Assembly: GCA_022845895.1 (NCBI GenBank)
Contig: AP025573.1
Location: 2,452,501-2,516,500 of the forward strand
DNA length: 64,000 bases
Direction: 5' to 3'
From: Lachnospiraceae bacterium
Lineage (GTDB): Bacteria; Bacillota; Clostridia; Lachnospirales; Lachnospiraceae
Made by a program: the position numbers and the translations under genes. The notes under the pieces were generated by a model. That model was not told where the DNA came from, made no database searches, and saw only the letters and a program-made list of their open reading frames with translations. Positions 29,119 through 39,710 of this stretch are shown here, piece after piece. Position 1 is the first letter of the stretch. The number at the start of each line of letters is the position of its first letter.

Positions 29119-30789
29119 CTATCTTCTAAATCTGGCACCAAGATCCCACGGCTGCATGGCACCGCCTTCTTCTGCCGGACGGCACATCTTGGCATAGATG
29201 TTGAGGCACCCCTTTTCCTCTTTAAGCGGCGGGCATACCCACTTCTCTCTTCTCCTTGCCAGCTCTTCTTCCGGCACGAGCATGGATACCTCCCCTCCAG
29301 GGATATCGATGACTATCTCATCTCCGTCTTCCACAAGAGCGATATTGCCGCCGTCATAGGCTTCCGGCGATACGTGGCCGATGATAGCTCCGTAATTGAA
29401 TCCCGAGAATCTCGCATCGGAAATCAACCCTACACTCTTGTGAAGTCCAAGTCCGATAAGCGCATCTATACTCAGCATCAGCTCCTTCATGCCCGGGGCA
29501 CCCTTGCATCCTTCATAACGGATGACAATGATATCCCCCGGCACAATCTCGCCTGCCTGTATAGCGTCGAATGCTGCGCGGTCTCCCTCGAACACTTTCG
29601 CCTTGCCCCTCATGTATTTTACCTCTTCATATACTGCTGTGGGCCGTACGATAGCGCCATTCGGCGACAGGTTTCCCCTGAGAATCTTAAGCCCCGGCTC
29701 GTGGAACAGGGGACGTTCCAGAGAATGGATGACCTTATTCTCCTGAGGTGTCACTTTGGAGAGCATCTCAGACCATGACGTCCCGTACATGCCGGTCACG
29801 TCAGTGAACAGCTTGCTCTCCAGCATCTTCATCACATTCATCACTCCGCCTGCATAGTGGAAGTCTACGACCGTATACGGCCCACTCGGCACTACGGCAT
29901 TGATACATGGAATATCCTTGGCATATCTTTCAAAGTCTTCCAGTGTAAGTTCAATGCCAAGCTCATAACCGTAAGACAAAAGGTGAAGGACAGCATTCGT
30001 CGATCCTGCAACCGCCATATCGAACATAATTGCGTTATGCAGCACTTCTCTTGTGATAAGTTCCGAAGGCTTTCTACCTGCCCTGGCCATCTCTACCGCA
30101 TACATGCCGGCCTCTCTCGCTTTTCTGAGCTTTGCATTGTCGGAAGCCGGTATCGTGGATGTTCCCGGGAGAACGAGATTGAGCACTTCCCCGAGCATCT
30201 GCATCGTGTTGGCAGTCCCCATGGACGGACACGCCCCAAAGGACGGGCATACGTTATCTTCCATCTCCATAAGGGATTCTTCATCTGCCCCGGAAAAGCG
30301 CGCGGCATCCAGATCTGCTTCTACGACGGTCTTCCCGCAGTGCCGTCCGGGCTGCATAGACCCTCCTGTTACAATCATTGACGGAATATCCAGACGCATT
30401 GCAGCCAGATAGCAGCCGGCTATGATATTGTCGCAGGAAGCAATCATCGCGAGTCCGTCAAAGTTATGTACCCTCGTGACAAATTCAACGCTCATCGCCA
30501 CGATGTCACGTCCTACCTGTTCGTACTTCAGCTCTTCCGCACCATTGGCGATGTTCCCGCACGTCGCCGGAATTCCGAACTCTACCGGTACGCCTCCGGC
30601 TGCCCAGATTCCTTCCTTCACCGCTTCTGCTATCTGCCTCAGATGAGCGGATCCCGGAGAGCCCGCCATATAAGAGTTCGGCACTCCGATATGAGGCTTC
30701 TTCCTGATGTCTGTATCCGAGTATCCTGCCGCTTTCATCATGACCCTTCTGTGGGCAGCTTCTGCCCCATTCCAAAATTCTGTTCCCAT
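29119..30789 (-). CDS. IlvD/Edd-family dehydratase
   Basis: These Fe-S enzymes dehydrate dihydroxy acids or sugar acids. The 556-codon protein (555 aa plus stop from ATG 30789, AAGGAGGAG upstream) has the cluster cysteines in SCDNIIAGC and VCPSFGACPSMGTANTMQ, and the C-terminal LISDARFSGFNYGAIIGHVSPEA signature. It departs from typical IlvD in several loops and is not in an ilv operon. A sugar-acid substrate is therefore at least as likely as branched-chain precursors. The divergent LysR gene may regulate it. Confidence 0.82.
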   Translation of the reverse strand: MGTEFWNGAEAAHRRVMMKAAGYSDTDIRKKPHIGVPNSYMAGSPGSAHLRQIAEAVKEGIWAAGGVPVEFGIPATCGNIANGAEELKYEQVGRDIVAMSVEFVTRVHNFDGLAMIASCDNIIAGCYLAAMRLDIPSMIVTGGSMQPGRHCGKTVVEADLDAARFSGADEESLMEMEDNVCPSFGACPSMGTANTMQMLGEVLNLVLPGTSTIPASDNAKLRKAREAGMYAVEMARAGRKPSELITREVLHNAIMFDMAVAGSTNAVLHLLSYGYELGIELTLEDFERYAKDIPCINAVVPSGPYTVVDFHYAGGVMNVMKMLESKLFTDVTGMYGTSWSEMLSKVTPQENKVIHSLERPLFHEPGLKILRGNLSPNGAIVRPTAVYEEVKYMRGKAKVFEGDRAAFDAIQAGEIVPGDIIVIRYEGCKGAPGMKELMLSIDALIGLGLHKSVGLISDARFSGFNYGAIIGHVSPEAYDGGNIALVEDGDEIVIDIPGGEVSMLVPEEELARRREKWVCPPLKEEKGCLNIYAKMCRPAEEGGAMQPWDLGARFRR

Positions 30790-31011
30790 ATGATTTCTCC
30801 TCCTTACATTTGTCCGCCGCCTGTTCATAACTTGCTTGACAATAATTTATCATATATGTTTATAATAGAGAAACAAGTCCTGATAAAAAAGCCAGCTTTA
30901 CTTAAGGATAAGTTCAGTTTTTCTTATATGTAGTGAAAATGCATGATTTTCGTCTCAGACTTAAGTAGTTTTTAACAGAGGCTTTAAAATATCTAATAGG
31001 AAGGAGCTGCC

Positions 31012-31893
31012 ATGAATAAATATGAGATCATCCTCAGCGTATGCGACACCCACAGCATATCCAAAACTGCCGCCAGCCTGAACTATACGCAGTCCGCCAT
31101 CAGCCAGGCCATCAAGAATTTTGAGAAAGAGCTTGGCTTTCCCCTGTTCAAGCGTTCAAAGCACGGCATGAATCTCATGCCGAATACAGAGGATATCATA
31201 GAATCGTTAAAAATCATCTGCCGGGAGAAGAATAAGATCAGCCAGATTGCATTAAACCTTACAAGCCTGGACAGCGGATATATCCGCATCGGCACGATAC
31301 AGAGCATCTCCTACCACTGGCTTCCCGACATATTGAAGCACTTCTCCGGCCTGTATCCGAATATCCGATTTGAAATGACCGTAGACGGCTTTCATCCGCT
31401 GAAAGAGAAGCTCCAGGCCGGCAGACTCGACTGTATCTTCGTATCCCGTTACAGCGTCCCGGACCTGCCCTTCATCCCTATGGGCAGTGATGAGCTTATG
31501 CTTGTGACTCCCAAGTCCCATCCTCTGGCTGAAAAGGTTGCCGTGTCCCTGTCTGACGTGAATAACGAAAATTTCGTGCTTTCCTCCGACGGGCTTGATT
31601 ATGAGACCGGCAGCATCTTTAAGCTGAATGCGATAAAGCCAAAGATACAATACAGGCTCAATGAGGACTTTGCCACGCTTAAGATGGTAGAGAAAGGGTT
31701 CGGTATCACGATACTGCCCCGGCTGCTTCTGTACCATGCCCCCTTCGACGTATGTACACGTTCTTTTACGGAACACTATTCCCGTATGCTCGGCGTTGCC
31801 TGTCCTAAGGACACCCCGCCTACGCCGGCCACTGTAAAGTTTCTGGACTATGTGAAGGAATGGAGCCGGCATCTGAATCAGGAGAGCAGATGA
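31012..31893 (+). CDS. LysR-family transcriptional regulator
   Basis: 293 aa with an N-terminal winged HTH (TAASLNYTQSAISQAIKNFEKELGFPLF) and a type-2 periplasmic-binding-like effector domain (YIRIGTIQSISYHWLPDIL...). It is divergent from the dehydratase gene, with 222 bases between, the classical LTTR arrangement. AAGGAG precedes ATG. Confidence 0.9.
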   Translation: MNKYEIILSVCDTHSISKTAASLNYTQSAISQAIKNFEKELGFPLFKRSKHGMNLMPNTEDIIESLKIICREKNKISQIALNLTSLDSGYIRIGTIQSISYHWLPDILKHFSGLYPNIRFEMTVDGFHPLKEKLQAGRLDCIFVSRYSVPDLPFIPMGSDELMLVTPKSHPLAEKVAVSLSDVNNENFVLSSDGLDYETGSIFKLNAIKPKIQYRLNEDFATLKMVEKGFGITILPRLLLYHAPFDVCTRSFTEHYSRMLGVACPKDTPPTPATVKFLDYVKEWSRHLNQESR

Positions 31894-31918
31894 GAAAAGA
31901 GGAAACAACGGCCTGTCA

Positions 31919-32476
31919 TCACCGCTGTTTCCTCTTTCTTTTATATTCCATCACTATTTTCCTTATATACGCAAACGTCTTATCTTCACCTTCCTCTGCA
32001 AGCATTTTCAACAGATGGTAAAGAAGCGCTGCCGTATCTTTATGAATCATCCTTCCGAGCCTGGCAGCACCCTTTTCATAGTATTCCAGCGGATGGGCAT
32101 CTGTATATGCCTCTTTCATATATGTCTTGGACGCCGCAATCCGGTCCATGAACATCTCGATTACATACCGTGTCGGCATCTTCTGCCCGACAATCCCTTC
32201 CTCAGGATCGGCGCTGTAGTCGATCCAATACTCATAATGGTGCTTGTTCCTCCCTTTGTGGTGCAGCCATGCGGTAGAATATCCGGTATCTTCCCGCTCT
32301 GCATTGTTCGGACTTCTCGTTCCCTGGTAATATCTGCAGCCTACGAGGAATTCCGAGGGCGAATACTTGGACATGTCATGCAGAAGGCCCTGCTTGTATA
32401 GTCCAACCTTGAAACACTGCTTCATCACCAGCATCTTATGGTGATTGATCGTACAAAAATGCTTCCATGCTTTCAT
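31919..32476 (-). CDS. DUF5662-type protein (185 aa)
   Basis: The core HHKMLVMKQCFKVGLYKQGLLHDMSKYSPSEF and HHKGRNKHHYEYWID, with several paired His, resembles the DUF5662 family of Firmicutes and their phages, suggested to be metal-binding. ATG 32476 is used since a 13-codon N-terminal extension has no ribosome site. Function unknown. Confidence 0.65.
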   Translation of the reverse strand: MKAWKHFCTINHHKMLVMKQCFKVGLYKQGLLHDMSKYSPSEFLVGCRYYQGTRSPNNAEREDTGYSTAWLHHKGRNKHHYEYWIDYSADPEEGIVGQKMPTRYVIEMFMDRIAASKTYMKEAYTDAHPLEYYEKGAARLGRMIHKDTAALLYHLLKMLAEEGEDKTFAYIRKIVMEYKRKRKQR

Positions 32477-32502
32477 AACTCTTACTCCTCTTCCACGTCT
32501 TA

Positions 32503-33165
32503 CTATATCATCCATCTGGCAATCCCATACAGGAGGAGCAGATGAAGCGGATAGAACGCATAAAAGAAATACTTCATGCTCCGCCCACGTTCGCCGTTAT
32601 ACAAGGCTATCGGTATCATTGCCAGAGCACCATACTTCTGCACGGCACCGTTCCAGATGAAACACCATGCAGTACCCGCTGCAAGCTTCATCCACAGCCT
32701 GTCGTGCAGCAGGAAGAACGCTGCTATCAACAGTATCCCCTGGGAGCCGTAATCGGTCTTAAGCACCTCCGCCAGCCACATCAAGAGCAAGACTTCTATC
32801 GCCTTCACCGGCCACTCTGCCGCTTTTTGCAGTACATACATGAGAACGACACCTAAAAATAATGTAAAAAACACATTCTGGTACCCGAACTCTAAAAAGG
32901 TGCCCCGGAAAGCCAGATCATATGGAATCTCAGACACAAAAGCAAATACGAGAAGCCTGGCCATATAACGGTGTATGTCTCTCGTATGGAGGAAGCCTTC
33001 CACGAGGAGAAAGCAAAATATTGGAAAAGCTATCCGCCCAATATAGCGGAACAACAGGCTGCCGGGGAACAATATGGCCCCGGTATGGTCAACGACCATT
33101 GATAGAATTGCGATACACTTCAGCTGAAATGTAGTCAAACCAAACTTATTACGAATCCATTCCAT
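32503..33165 (-). CDS. TraX-family membrane protein
   Basis: Multi-span protein (220 aa) starting LTTFQLKCIAILSMVVDHTG, with FRYIGRIAFPIFCFLLVEGF, the TraX family core. In F plasmid TraX acetylates pilin, but chromosomal homologues are acyltransferase-like proteins of unknown substrate. Six or more hydrophobic helices. Only two bases separate it from the GH13-like gene. Confidence 0.8.
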   Translation of the reverse strand: MEWIRNKFGLTTFQLKCIAILSMVVDHTGAILFPGSLLFRYIGRIAFPIFCFLLVEGFLHTRDIHRYMARLLVFAFVSEIPYDLAFRGTFLEFGYQNVFFTLFLGVVLMYVLQKAAEWPVKAIEVLLLMWLAEVLKTDYGSQGILLIAAFFLLHDRLWMKLAAGTAWCFIWNGAVQKYGALAMIPIALYNGERGRSMKYFFYAFYPLHLLLLYGIARWMI

Positions 33166-33167
33166 GA

Positions 33168-34859
33168 TTACCGTCCTGTCAGCATAATGACCGTACGCTC
33201 TTCGACTTCTATCAGCCGCTGGTTCTCAAGCGGCCTGCATTCTGCAAGTATACCGCCCTTCGTTGAGGCCGCCTCATGCCATTTCTTCTCTTTTGGCAGG
33301 GACGGCAGCGCAAATGTGTGCGGTAGCCAGTGCATGTTATAGACTACGAAGCAGTCATCGTCGTCAGCATATGCTCCATAATAATAGACTCCCAGCTGTC
33401 GGCTGGACACTTCAGAAGGTATTTTCCACGCATTTTCTCCATGGTAAGATACGTCAGGCATGCCACAGCAAAGCATATCGATACCTTCCGCTTCCTTCGC
33501 GGGGTACAGCAGCGGATGCTTTTTCCGGAGCGCTATAAGCTCTTTTACAAAGTTGAACAGTTCCGATTCCTTTTCGGCCTTGCCCCAGTCAAGCCAACCG
33601 GTTGGATTATCCTGACAGTAGGCATTGTTGTTCCCTTTCTGAGAGTTGGCAAATTCATCTCCCCCCAATATGCACGGCGTGCCCTGTGCAAGCAGGAGCA
33701 GGAAGAATGCATTTCTCATCTGCCTCCTGCGCAGCTTAAGGATTGCCTTCTTTCTCGTAGGACCTTCCGCCCCGCAGTTCCAGCTGTAGTTGTAATCCGG
33801 TCCGTCCAGATTATTCTCGCCGTTTGCTTCATTGTGCTTCCCATCATAAGATACGAGGTCATGAAGCGTGAAACCGTTGTGAGCGGTTATGCTGTTGAAT
33901 ATACCATCCTGCCTGGAATTATGCTTGAGCCAATAGATGGCATCTCCTACCATCCCTTCGTCCCCCTTAAGGAATCGGCGCATCACGGTCTGAAAGCCCA
34001 TATCATGCCTCATGATCTTAGTCTTTTTCAGGACAGGATCGCTGTAAAGCGTCTCCATCGGCGCCACAGCCGGATTCATGATAAAGCCGTCCATATGGTA
34101 TTCCAGCATATAATACCGGAGGCATTCTACCATCAGCTGCTTTGGCGTCTTGTCGGTAAACGGCATCTCGAGCACGACTTCTATGCCGGCTTTATGGCAC
34201 GCCTTCACCATATCTTTCAGTTCCTTCACACCATCGCCGGAAGCGGCATAGGCGCTCTTAGGGGCAAAAAAGAATCCTTCCCCGTATCCCCAATAGTTCG
34301 TGTACTGCAGGCATTCCTCAAACTCATAGACAGGCATGCAGTGGATCTGGTTGATGCCAAGCTCCGACAGATATGGTAACTTTTCCACGACTCCGGCAAA
34401 CGTACCCTTATGGGCCGCCTTTGATAAGCTGTGCTTTGTAAATCCTCGGACGTGGAGGCTGTACGCTATCACCTCATTATAAGGGATATTAAGCGGCGCA
34501 TCGCACTCCCAGTCATAAGTCCCCGTCTGTATGATCCCCCTCACTTCATGCTGCTGTATGTCACATTCCTGACGCCATACGTTCCTTCCCGCCAGTGCCC
34601 TGGCATAAGGGTCAACCACAATCAATTCATCGAACATATAATTGTATTCATATCTGTCTGCTTCCATGCCTGTAAGCGCAGTATAGTGCACCTCCCCGAC
34701 GGATTGCACCACGGGGATCCGCTCGCACGGTTCACAGCATCCGGCCTCGTAAAGCAGAAGGCTGCATGTCTTTCCCTCCGGCACTGCGATGGAAAAATTA
34801 ATCCTGTCTTCTGTAATTGTAACGCCTAACGGCAATGGTTTCCCCTCAACTGCTTTCAT
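33168..34859 (-). CDS. GH13 debranching-enzyme-like protein without catalytic acids
   Basis: The 563-aa protein has the order of glycogen-debranching GH13 enzymes: N-terminal beta domain (to about 120), barrel with INQIHCMPVYEFEE, then AHNGFTLHDLVSYDGKHNEANGENNLDG and QGTPCILGGDEF. In active enzymes region II reads GFRFD and region IV HD. Here they read GFIMNP (Asn262) and HN (Asn328), and no Glu fits the proton donor after region II. It may bind rather than cleave alpha-glucan. It has no other glycogen genes beside it. Confidence 0.75.
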   Translation of the reverse strand: MKAVEGKPLPLGVTITEDRINFSIAVPEGKTCSLLLYEAGCCEPCERIPVVQSVGEVHYTALTGMEADRYEYNYMFDELIVVDPYARALAGRNVWRQECDIQQHEVRGIIQTGTYDWECDAPLNIPYNEVIAYSLHVRGFTKHSLSKAAHKGTFAGVVEKLPYLSELGINQIHCMPVYEFEECLQYTNYWGYGEGFFFAPKSAYAASGDGVKELKDMVKACHKAGIEVVLEMPFTDKTPKQLMVECLRYYMLEYHMDGFIMNPAVAPMETLYSDPVLKKTKIMRHDMGFQTVMRRFLKGDEGMVGDAIYWLKHNSRQDGIFNSITAHNGFTLHDLVSYDGKHNEANGENNLDGPDYNYSWNCGAEGPTRKKAILKLRRRQMRNAFFLLLLAQGTPCILGGDEFANSQKGNNNAYCQDNPTGWLDWGKAEKESELFNFVKELIALRKKHPLLYPAKEAEGIDMLCCGMPDVSYHGENAWKIPSEVSSRQLGVYYYGAYADDDDCFVVYNMHWLPHTFALPSLPKEKKWHEAASTKGGILAECRPLENQRLIEVEERTVIMLTGR

Positions 34860-34876
34860 AATTTAAGTCCTTCCTG

Positions 34877-35887
34877 TTACTGCCAGCCATCTATTCCATA
34901 CATATCGACATTGTCTTTATTAATCATGAATACTTCTTCATATACTTCTGGTTCGAACTCCTCGCCCTTCAAGATGCTGATTCCTGTCTTCGCTGCCGTC
35001 TTGCCTATATTGATAGGCGACTGGGCCGCGGTCCCGGCAATCTGGCATCCTGCTTTTTTAAACTCTTTCTTAATGTCCGGAGAGCCGTCTACGCCATATA
35101 TGATGACGTCTTCCATCTTAGCCAGATTCACCGCGGTCATCGCACCTACAGCAATCTGGTCGTTACCGCACATGATTGCGGTGATGTCCGGATTCTCTTC
35201 CAGAATCCTTTTCGAAGCCTCCAGCGCTTTGTCGAACTCGCCTCCGGTATCTTCCCTCGCCACAACTTCAAACCCCTTCTCAGCCTCTGCAATGGCTTCC
35301 TCAAAACCTGTGATGCGGTCATTGATGGAATTCTGGGTCGGGCATTCCAGGATGGCAATCTTGCCTCCGTCGGGCCGTTTTGCTATCAGGTCCTCCCCAC
35401 ATATAAATCCTGCATTATGATTGTCAGAACCTATATATGCATCCACATACTCCATCTCTTTCACCTGGCTGTCCACATTTATAATCCGGATTCCTGCATC
35501 TTTGAGCGCTTTGAGAGAATCCGTTATCTCCTCCCAGTCGACGGGACAGAGAAAGATGGCATCGATGCCTTCGTCTATCATCTCTTGAATCTGTGCCGCC
35601 TGCGACGTCGCGTCAGAAGCCGGATCCTTCGTAATCATACGATACCCGTTACTTTCTATGGCCTCTCTAGTCGCGCCTTCCAGCGTGATAAAGTAAGGAT
35701 TCTGCATATCGATTACGGAAAATCCGAACACATAGGCATCTTCGTCTTCCCCTTCTATATTGTCATCGGACTCCTCATCTTTCACAGCATTGTCTTCCGG
35801 CGTCCCTACATTTTTTTTACAGCCGGACAGCGCAAACATACAGATAAGCATCACCGCTATTACACTTGACATTCTCCTCTTCATCAT
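34877..35887 (-). CDS. Sugar ABC transporter substrate-binding lipoprotein
   Basis: The 336-aa protein has a signal peptide with lipobox (FALSGC), an acidic linker, and the ribose-binding-protein fold (FGFSVIDMQNPYFITLEGA, CPVDWEEITDSLKALKDAGI, INVDSQV). Permease and ATPase genes are not adjacent, so it may serve a distant transporter or a chemosensor. Confidence 0.85.
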   Translation of the reverse strand: MMKRRMSSVIAVMLICMFALSGCKKNVGTPEDNAVKDEESDDNIEGEDEDAYVFGFSVIDMQNPYFITLEGATREAIESNGYRMITKDPASDATSQAAQIQEMIDEGIDAIFLCPVDWEEITDSLKALKDAGIRIINVDSQVKEMEYVDAYIGSDNHNAGFICGEDLIAKRPDGGKIAILECPTQNSINDRITGFEEAIAEAEKGFEVVAREDTGGEFDKALEASKRILEENPDITAIMCGNDQIAVGAMTAVNLAKMEDVIIYGVDGSPDIKKEFKKAGCQIAGTAAQSPINIGKTAAKTGISILKGEEFEPEVYEEVFMINKDNVDMYGIDGWQ

Positions 35888-36026
35888 AATGTATTATCCT
35901 CCTTATGCATTATTTTTCAAACGCACAGATATATTTTACACTATTTTCACTGTTTTGGCTACTCTTTTCACATACCCCTGGCGATGGGAAAAACTCCCTT
36001 GCATTTTATACGTTCCTTTGGTACAG

Positions 36027-36055
36027 TTAATGTATCTTGATTTGTAAGATATAAT
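36027..36055 (+). promoter_or_regulatory. Promoter of the DUF1292 gene
   Basis: TTAATG (36027-36032), 17 bases, TATAAT (36050-36055), 27 bases before the start ATG. Confidence 0.7.
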
Positions 36056-36081
36056 TTTTGTATATAAAAGGAGATAAGACT

Positions 36082-36417
36082 ATGAGCGAACATCAATGCA
36101 ATTGCGGACATGAGGACTGCTGTGGACATGACGAACCCCCTATGGTTACCCTGACGCTTGATAATGACGAAGTGGTAGAATGCGCCATCCTCACCGTATA
36201 TGAGGCCGGCGGCAATGAATATATCGCACTCCTCCCGCTTGATGAAAACGGAGACAGCGAGGAAGGCGACGTGTACATCTACCGCTATAAAGAGACAGCT
36301 CCCGGGGAACCGGAACTGGAGAATATCGAAGATGACGATGAATATGAAATTGCTGCCGACGCCTTTGACGAATGGCTGGACATGCAGGAATTTGATGAAT
36401 CAGACGGCGAGGAATAA
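36082..36417 (+). CDS. DUF1292 acidic protein (111 aa)
   Basis: AAAGGAG precedes ATG 36082. After a Cys/His cluster (CNCGHEDCCGHDE) the family core follows: MVTLTLDNDEVVECAILTVYE, IALLPLDENGDSEEGDVYIYRY. Widespread in Firmicutes, function unknown. Its end overlaps the helicase gene on the other strand by 18 bases. Confidence 0.85.
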   Translation: MSEHQCNCGHEDCCGHDEPPMVTLTLDNDEVVECAILTVYEAGGNEYIALLPLDENGDSEEGDVYIYRYKETAPGEPELENIEDDDEYEIAADAFDEWLDMQEFDESDGEE

Positions 36418-38241
36418 TTCATTTACAAAGCGGGAGGGATTGGCTTCTTTCCCGTTTTTTTCTTTGACATAGCTGATGATGAGCTTTCGCTTCGCCCTTG
36501 TCATGGCGACATAAAAGAGCCGCCGCTCTTCTTCCACCTCATCTTCTGTCTTCGCCTTCTTATAAGGAACTATCCCCTCGTTGCCCTGGATGATAAATAC
36601 GGTATCGTACTCCAGCCCTTTAGAGCCGTGCATCGTCATCAGGGATACGCTCTCCCCCGCGTCTGCGTTCTTCTTTCTCTGTTCCCTCAGCATCATCTTG
36701 TACTGCTCCACATGTGCAAACCAGCCGTCCATCGTTTCGAATCCTCTGGAAAGCTCCTGTATCTCATCCAGCACCTGGTAGAGCTCTTGGACGGATATCT
36801 GCCTGTAAGCCGCATATTCCTTCAGGAACTCGTCGTAACCGATACTCTTTCTCATATACTGGATGGCAAGGTAGGGTGGCTTGTTCTCCATCATCTTAAT
36901 ATCCCACTCCAGCTGATCTATCCGGTTCATCATCCAGTCCTTGTCACAATAGAAGCGGCGGAGAGATTCATATGTCACAGGCTCCTCGCTCATACTGTCC
37001 CGCCCGATGTACCGGTTCGGCCTGTTGGCAATCTGCAGGAAATACCTGCGGTCGTATTCTTTCAGGACGAGGTGGAAATAGCTGGCGATATCCCGGGCGA
37101 TGAAGTGGTCATATATATTGTCCATATGCTCTTTCATAGTGAAAGGGATATGGTATTCCATCAGACTTTCCGACAGCGCCCTTGCATCCAGGGCCGTCCG
37201 GTAGAGGACGGCCAGCTGGCTGTAAGGAATTCCCCGTCCGTTCAGCTTACGTATCTGCTCCACGACATACCTGCCCTCTTCCACACTATCCTTCACTTCC
37301 TGCACGTGCACCGTCTCCCCCGGCTTTCTGTCGGAATGGACCGTCTTTTTGAACCTGTTCTGATTGTGTCCGATTACTCTGAGCGCTCCGTTGACGATGT
37401 GGGACGTAGACCGGTAGTTCACATCGAGAAGCACCTGCCTGGCATCCGGATAGTCTTTTTTAAATTCTGCCATAATCCCCGGCCTGGCACCCCGGAACCC
37501 ATAGATAGACTGGTCGTCATCCCCCACCACAAACAGATTGTCCTCCGGTGCCGCCAGCATGCGCAGCACATCATACTGTACCTGGTTGATATCCTGAAAT
37601 TCGTCTACAAGAATGTATCGGAATTTCTGCTGCCACTTTTCAAGTATATCCGGTCGTTTCAGAAACAGCTGGAAGCAGAGCAGCAGCATATCTTCGAAAT
37701 CAATCTTATTCCATTTCTTCTTCGCCGCCTCGTAATCGCAGTATATCGTGCGAAACCGCTCCTTTCCGAACCGGGCTGATTCATACGTGTGGATATCCAG
37801 GCGGTCGTTCTTAATCCTGCCAATCTCCGTGGACAGATCCTTCAGATAGTCCTTTTCCTCTTCTTCCGTGCGGATTCCGTCCATATCTGACTCTGATATG
37901 ATCTGCCGCAGGAGCTGGTAACGTTCTTCATCGGTGAGCAGGTTGTCCTGTCCGATTCTTAAGGCCCACTTCAGTATCCCATAGTAGATGCCATGGAACG
38001 TTCCGAACGTAACCGGGAGCTGTTCTCCCATCACAGCCAGAAACCGTTTTCTCATCTCATTGGACGCATACTTGGTAAAGGTAATGACCAGAATCTCTTC
38101 TGGCCTTACCTTATGCTTCTGAATCAGATATTCAATTCGTTTTGCGATGGTGAGTGTCTTCCCGGAACCGGGACCTGCCAGGACCATACATGGCCCGTCG
38201 TGGTGGGCGACCGCCTCATTCTGAGCACTGTTTAACCCCAT
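36400..38241 (-). CDS. UvrD/PcrA-like ATP-dependent helicase
   Basis: 613-aa SF1A helicase. Walker A AGPGSGKT (about residues 22-29), Walker B VDEFQDINQVQY, motif III GDDDQSIYGFRGA, and motifs V-VI TMHGSKGLEYDTVFI and RLFYVAMTRAKR. It is shorter than PcrA (about 720-740 aa) and lacks the C-terminal Tudor-like part. Such short UvrD paralogues are common in Lachnospiraceae. Role in DNA repair/recombination. Confidence 0.88.
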   Translation of the reverse strand: MGLNSAQNEAVAHHDGPCMVLAGPGSGKTLTIAKRIEYLIQKHKVRPEEILVITFTKYASNEMRKRFLAVMGEQLPVTFGTFHGIYYGILKWALRIGQDNLLTDEERYQLLRQIISESDMDGIRTEEEEKDYLKDLSTEIGRIKNDRLDIHTYESARFGKERFRTIYCDYEAAKKKWNKIDFEDMLLLCFQLFLKRPDILEKWQQKFRYILVDEFQDINQVQYDVLRMLAAPEDNLFVVGDDDQSIYGFRGARPGIMAEFKKDYPDARQVLLDVNYRSTSHIVNGALRVIGHNQNRFKKTVHSDRKPGETVHVQEVKDSVEEGRYVVEQIRKLNGRGIPYSQLAVLYRTALDARALSESLMEYHIPFTMKEHMDNIYDHFIARDIASYFHLVLKEYDRRYFLQIANRPNRYIGRDSMSEEPVTYESLRRFYCDKDWMMNRIDQLEWDIKMMENKPPYLAIQYMRKSIGYDEFLKEYAAYRQISVQELYQVLDEIQELSRGFETMDGWFAHVEQYKMMLREQRKKNADAGESVSLMTMHGSKGLEYDTVFIIQGNEGIVPYKKAKTEDEVEEERRLFYVAMTRAKRKLIISYVKEKNGKEANPSRFVNELFLAV

Positions 38242-38250
38242 ATATACCTC

Positions 38251-39708
38251 TTATCTGCTTAAAAGTTCTATTCCCCTGCGGATTCTTTTCAGAGATTCCT
38301 CTTTCCCGAGTATCTCCATGATCTCAGTAGCACCGCCCGGGGTATTCTGCTTGCCTGATACCGCCGTGCGGACCGGCCACATCACGTAACCTACCTTGCA
38401 GCCTTTTTCATCCACATAACCCTTTAATGCCCCAAACAGCGCATCATTGCTGTAGTCATCCTGCGCCTCCAGCACAGGCAGGATATCTGTGAGCACCTCC
38501 AGGGAATTTGCTTCGTTCGTCTTCATCTTCTTGTGACAGTACATAGCCGTGTCATATTCCGGAAGCTCCTCAAAGAAATCAATCTGCTCCCTGATATCCG
38601 TGAATACTTCTATCCTCGTCTTCACGAGCGCCGCCATCTTCTTCAAATCATAATCCTTTGTAATGGCCTCTTTCATATAAGGCTCCGCCATCTCAAAAAA
38701 GCGGTCGAAGTCCATGGCCTTTAGATATTCACCGTTCATCCATTTCAGCTTCACAATGTCAAATACGGCCGGAGACTTGCTCATATGGCGGTAGTCGAAT
38801 GCTTTCACAAGTTCTTCCAGCGAGAATATCTCCTGGTTGTCTTCCGGGCACCATCCAAGCAGCGCCACATAGTTGACGATCGCCTCGGACACGAATCCCT
38901 GTTCCAGCAGATCTTCATAGGAAGAATGCCCGCAGCGCTTGCTCAGCTTCTTATGGTTCTCATCCGTGATGAGCGGACAGTGGACATAAGTCGGAACGTC
39001 CCATCCGAACGCCTCGTACAGGCGGTTGTACTTCGGCGCGGACGACAGATACTCATTCCCGCGCACCACATGGGTGATGCCCATGAGATGGTCGTCGATG
39101 ACATTGGCAAAGTTATAGGTCGGATATCCGTCTGATTTCATGAGAATCATATCATCCAGCTCTTCATTCGGAACCGTGATATCTCCATATATATCGTCGT
39201 GGAACGTCGTCGTCCCTTCTGCAGGCATATTGATACGGATGACATATGGCTTCCCGGATGCAAGGTTCGCCTCCACCTCTTCTCTGCTCAGGTTCAGGCA
39301 GTGCTTGTCATATGTGATAATCTCGGTTCCTGATTCCGACACCTTGCTCTTTAACGAATCCAGACGCTCCTTGTCGCAGAAGCAGTAGTACGCGTCCCCC
39401 TGCTCCACAAGCCTCTCGGCGTATTCCATATATAATCCGGAGGCGTTCCTCTCACTCTGTACGTAAGGGCCCACGCCCCCATCTTTATCCGGCCCTTCAT
39501 CGTGGATGAGCCCGGTCTTCTCAAGCGTACGGTAAATAATCTCAAGCGCACCGTCCACAAACCGTTCCTGATCCGTATCTTCGATTCTGAGCATAAAGTC
39601 TCCGCCTTCATGCTTCGCTATCAGATACGCATACAGCGCTGTTCTCAGATTCCCTACATGCATTCTTCCGGTAGGGCTCGGTGCAAATCTTGTTCTTACT
39701 TTACTCAT
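38251..39708 (-). CDS. gltX: Glutamyl-tRNA synthetase
   Basis: Charges tRNA-Glu. 485 aa with the class I HIGH-type motif ([19 protein letters not shown]), KLSKR, and the anticodon-binding C-terminal domain. The zinc-site region reads [12 protein letters not shown]. It lies nine bases from the helicase gene. ATG has AGGAGAATAATC before it. Confidence 0.95.
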   Translation of the reverse strand: MSKVRTRFAPSPTGRMHVGNLRTALYAYLIAKHEGGDFMLRIEDTDQERFVDGALEIIYRTLEKTGLIHDEGPDKDGGVGPYVQSERNASGLYMEYAERLVEQGDAYYCFCDKERLDSLKSKVSESGTEIITYDKHCLNLSREEVEANLASGKPYVIRINMPAEGTTTFHDDIYGDITVPNEELDDMILMKSDGYPTYNFANVIDDHLMGITHVVRGNEYLSSAPKYNRLYEAFGWDVPTYVHCPLITDENHKKLSKRCGHSSYEDLLEQGFVSEAIVNYVALLGWCPEDNQEIFSLEELVKAFDYRHMSKSPAVFDIVKLKWMNGEYLKAMDFDRFFEMAEPYMKEAITKDYDLKKMAALVKTRIEVFTDIREQIDFFEELPEYDTAMYCHKKMKTNEANSLEVLTDILPVLEAQDDYSNDALFGALKGYVDEKGCKVGYVMWPVRTAVSGKQNTPGGATEIMEILGKEESLKRIRRGIELLSR

Positions 39709-39710
39709 GA

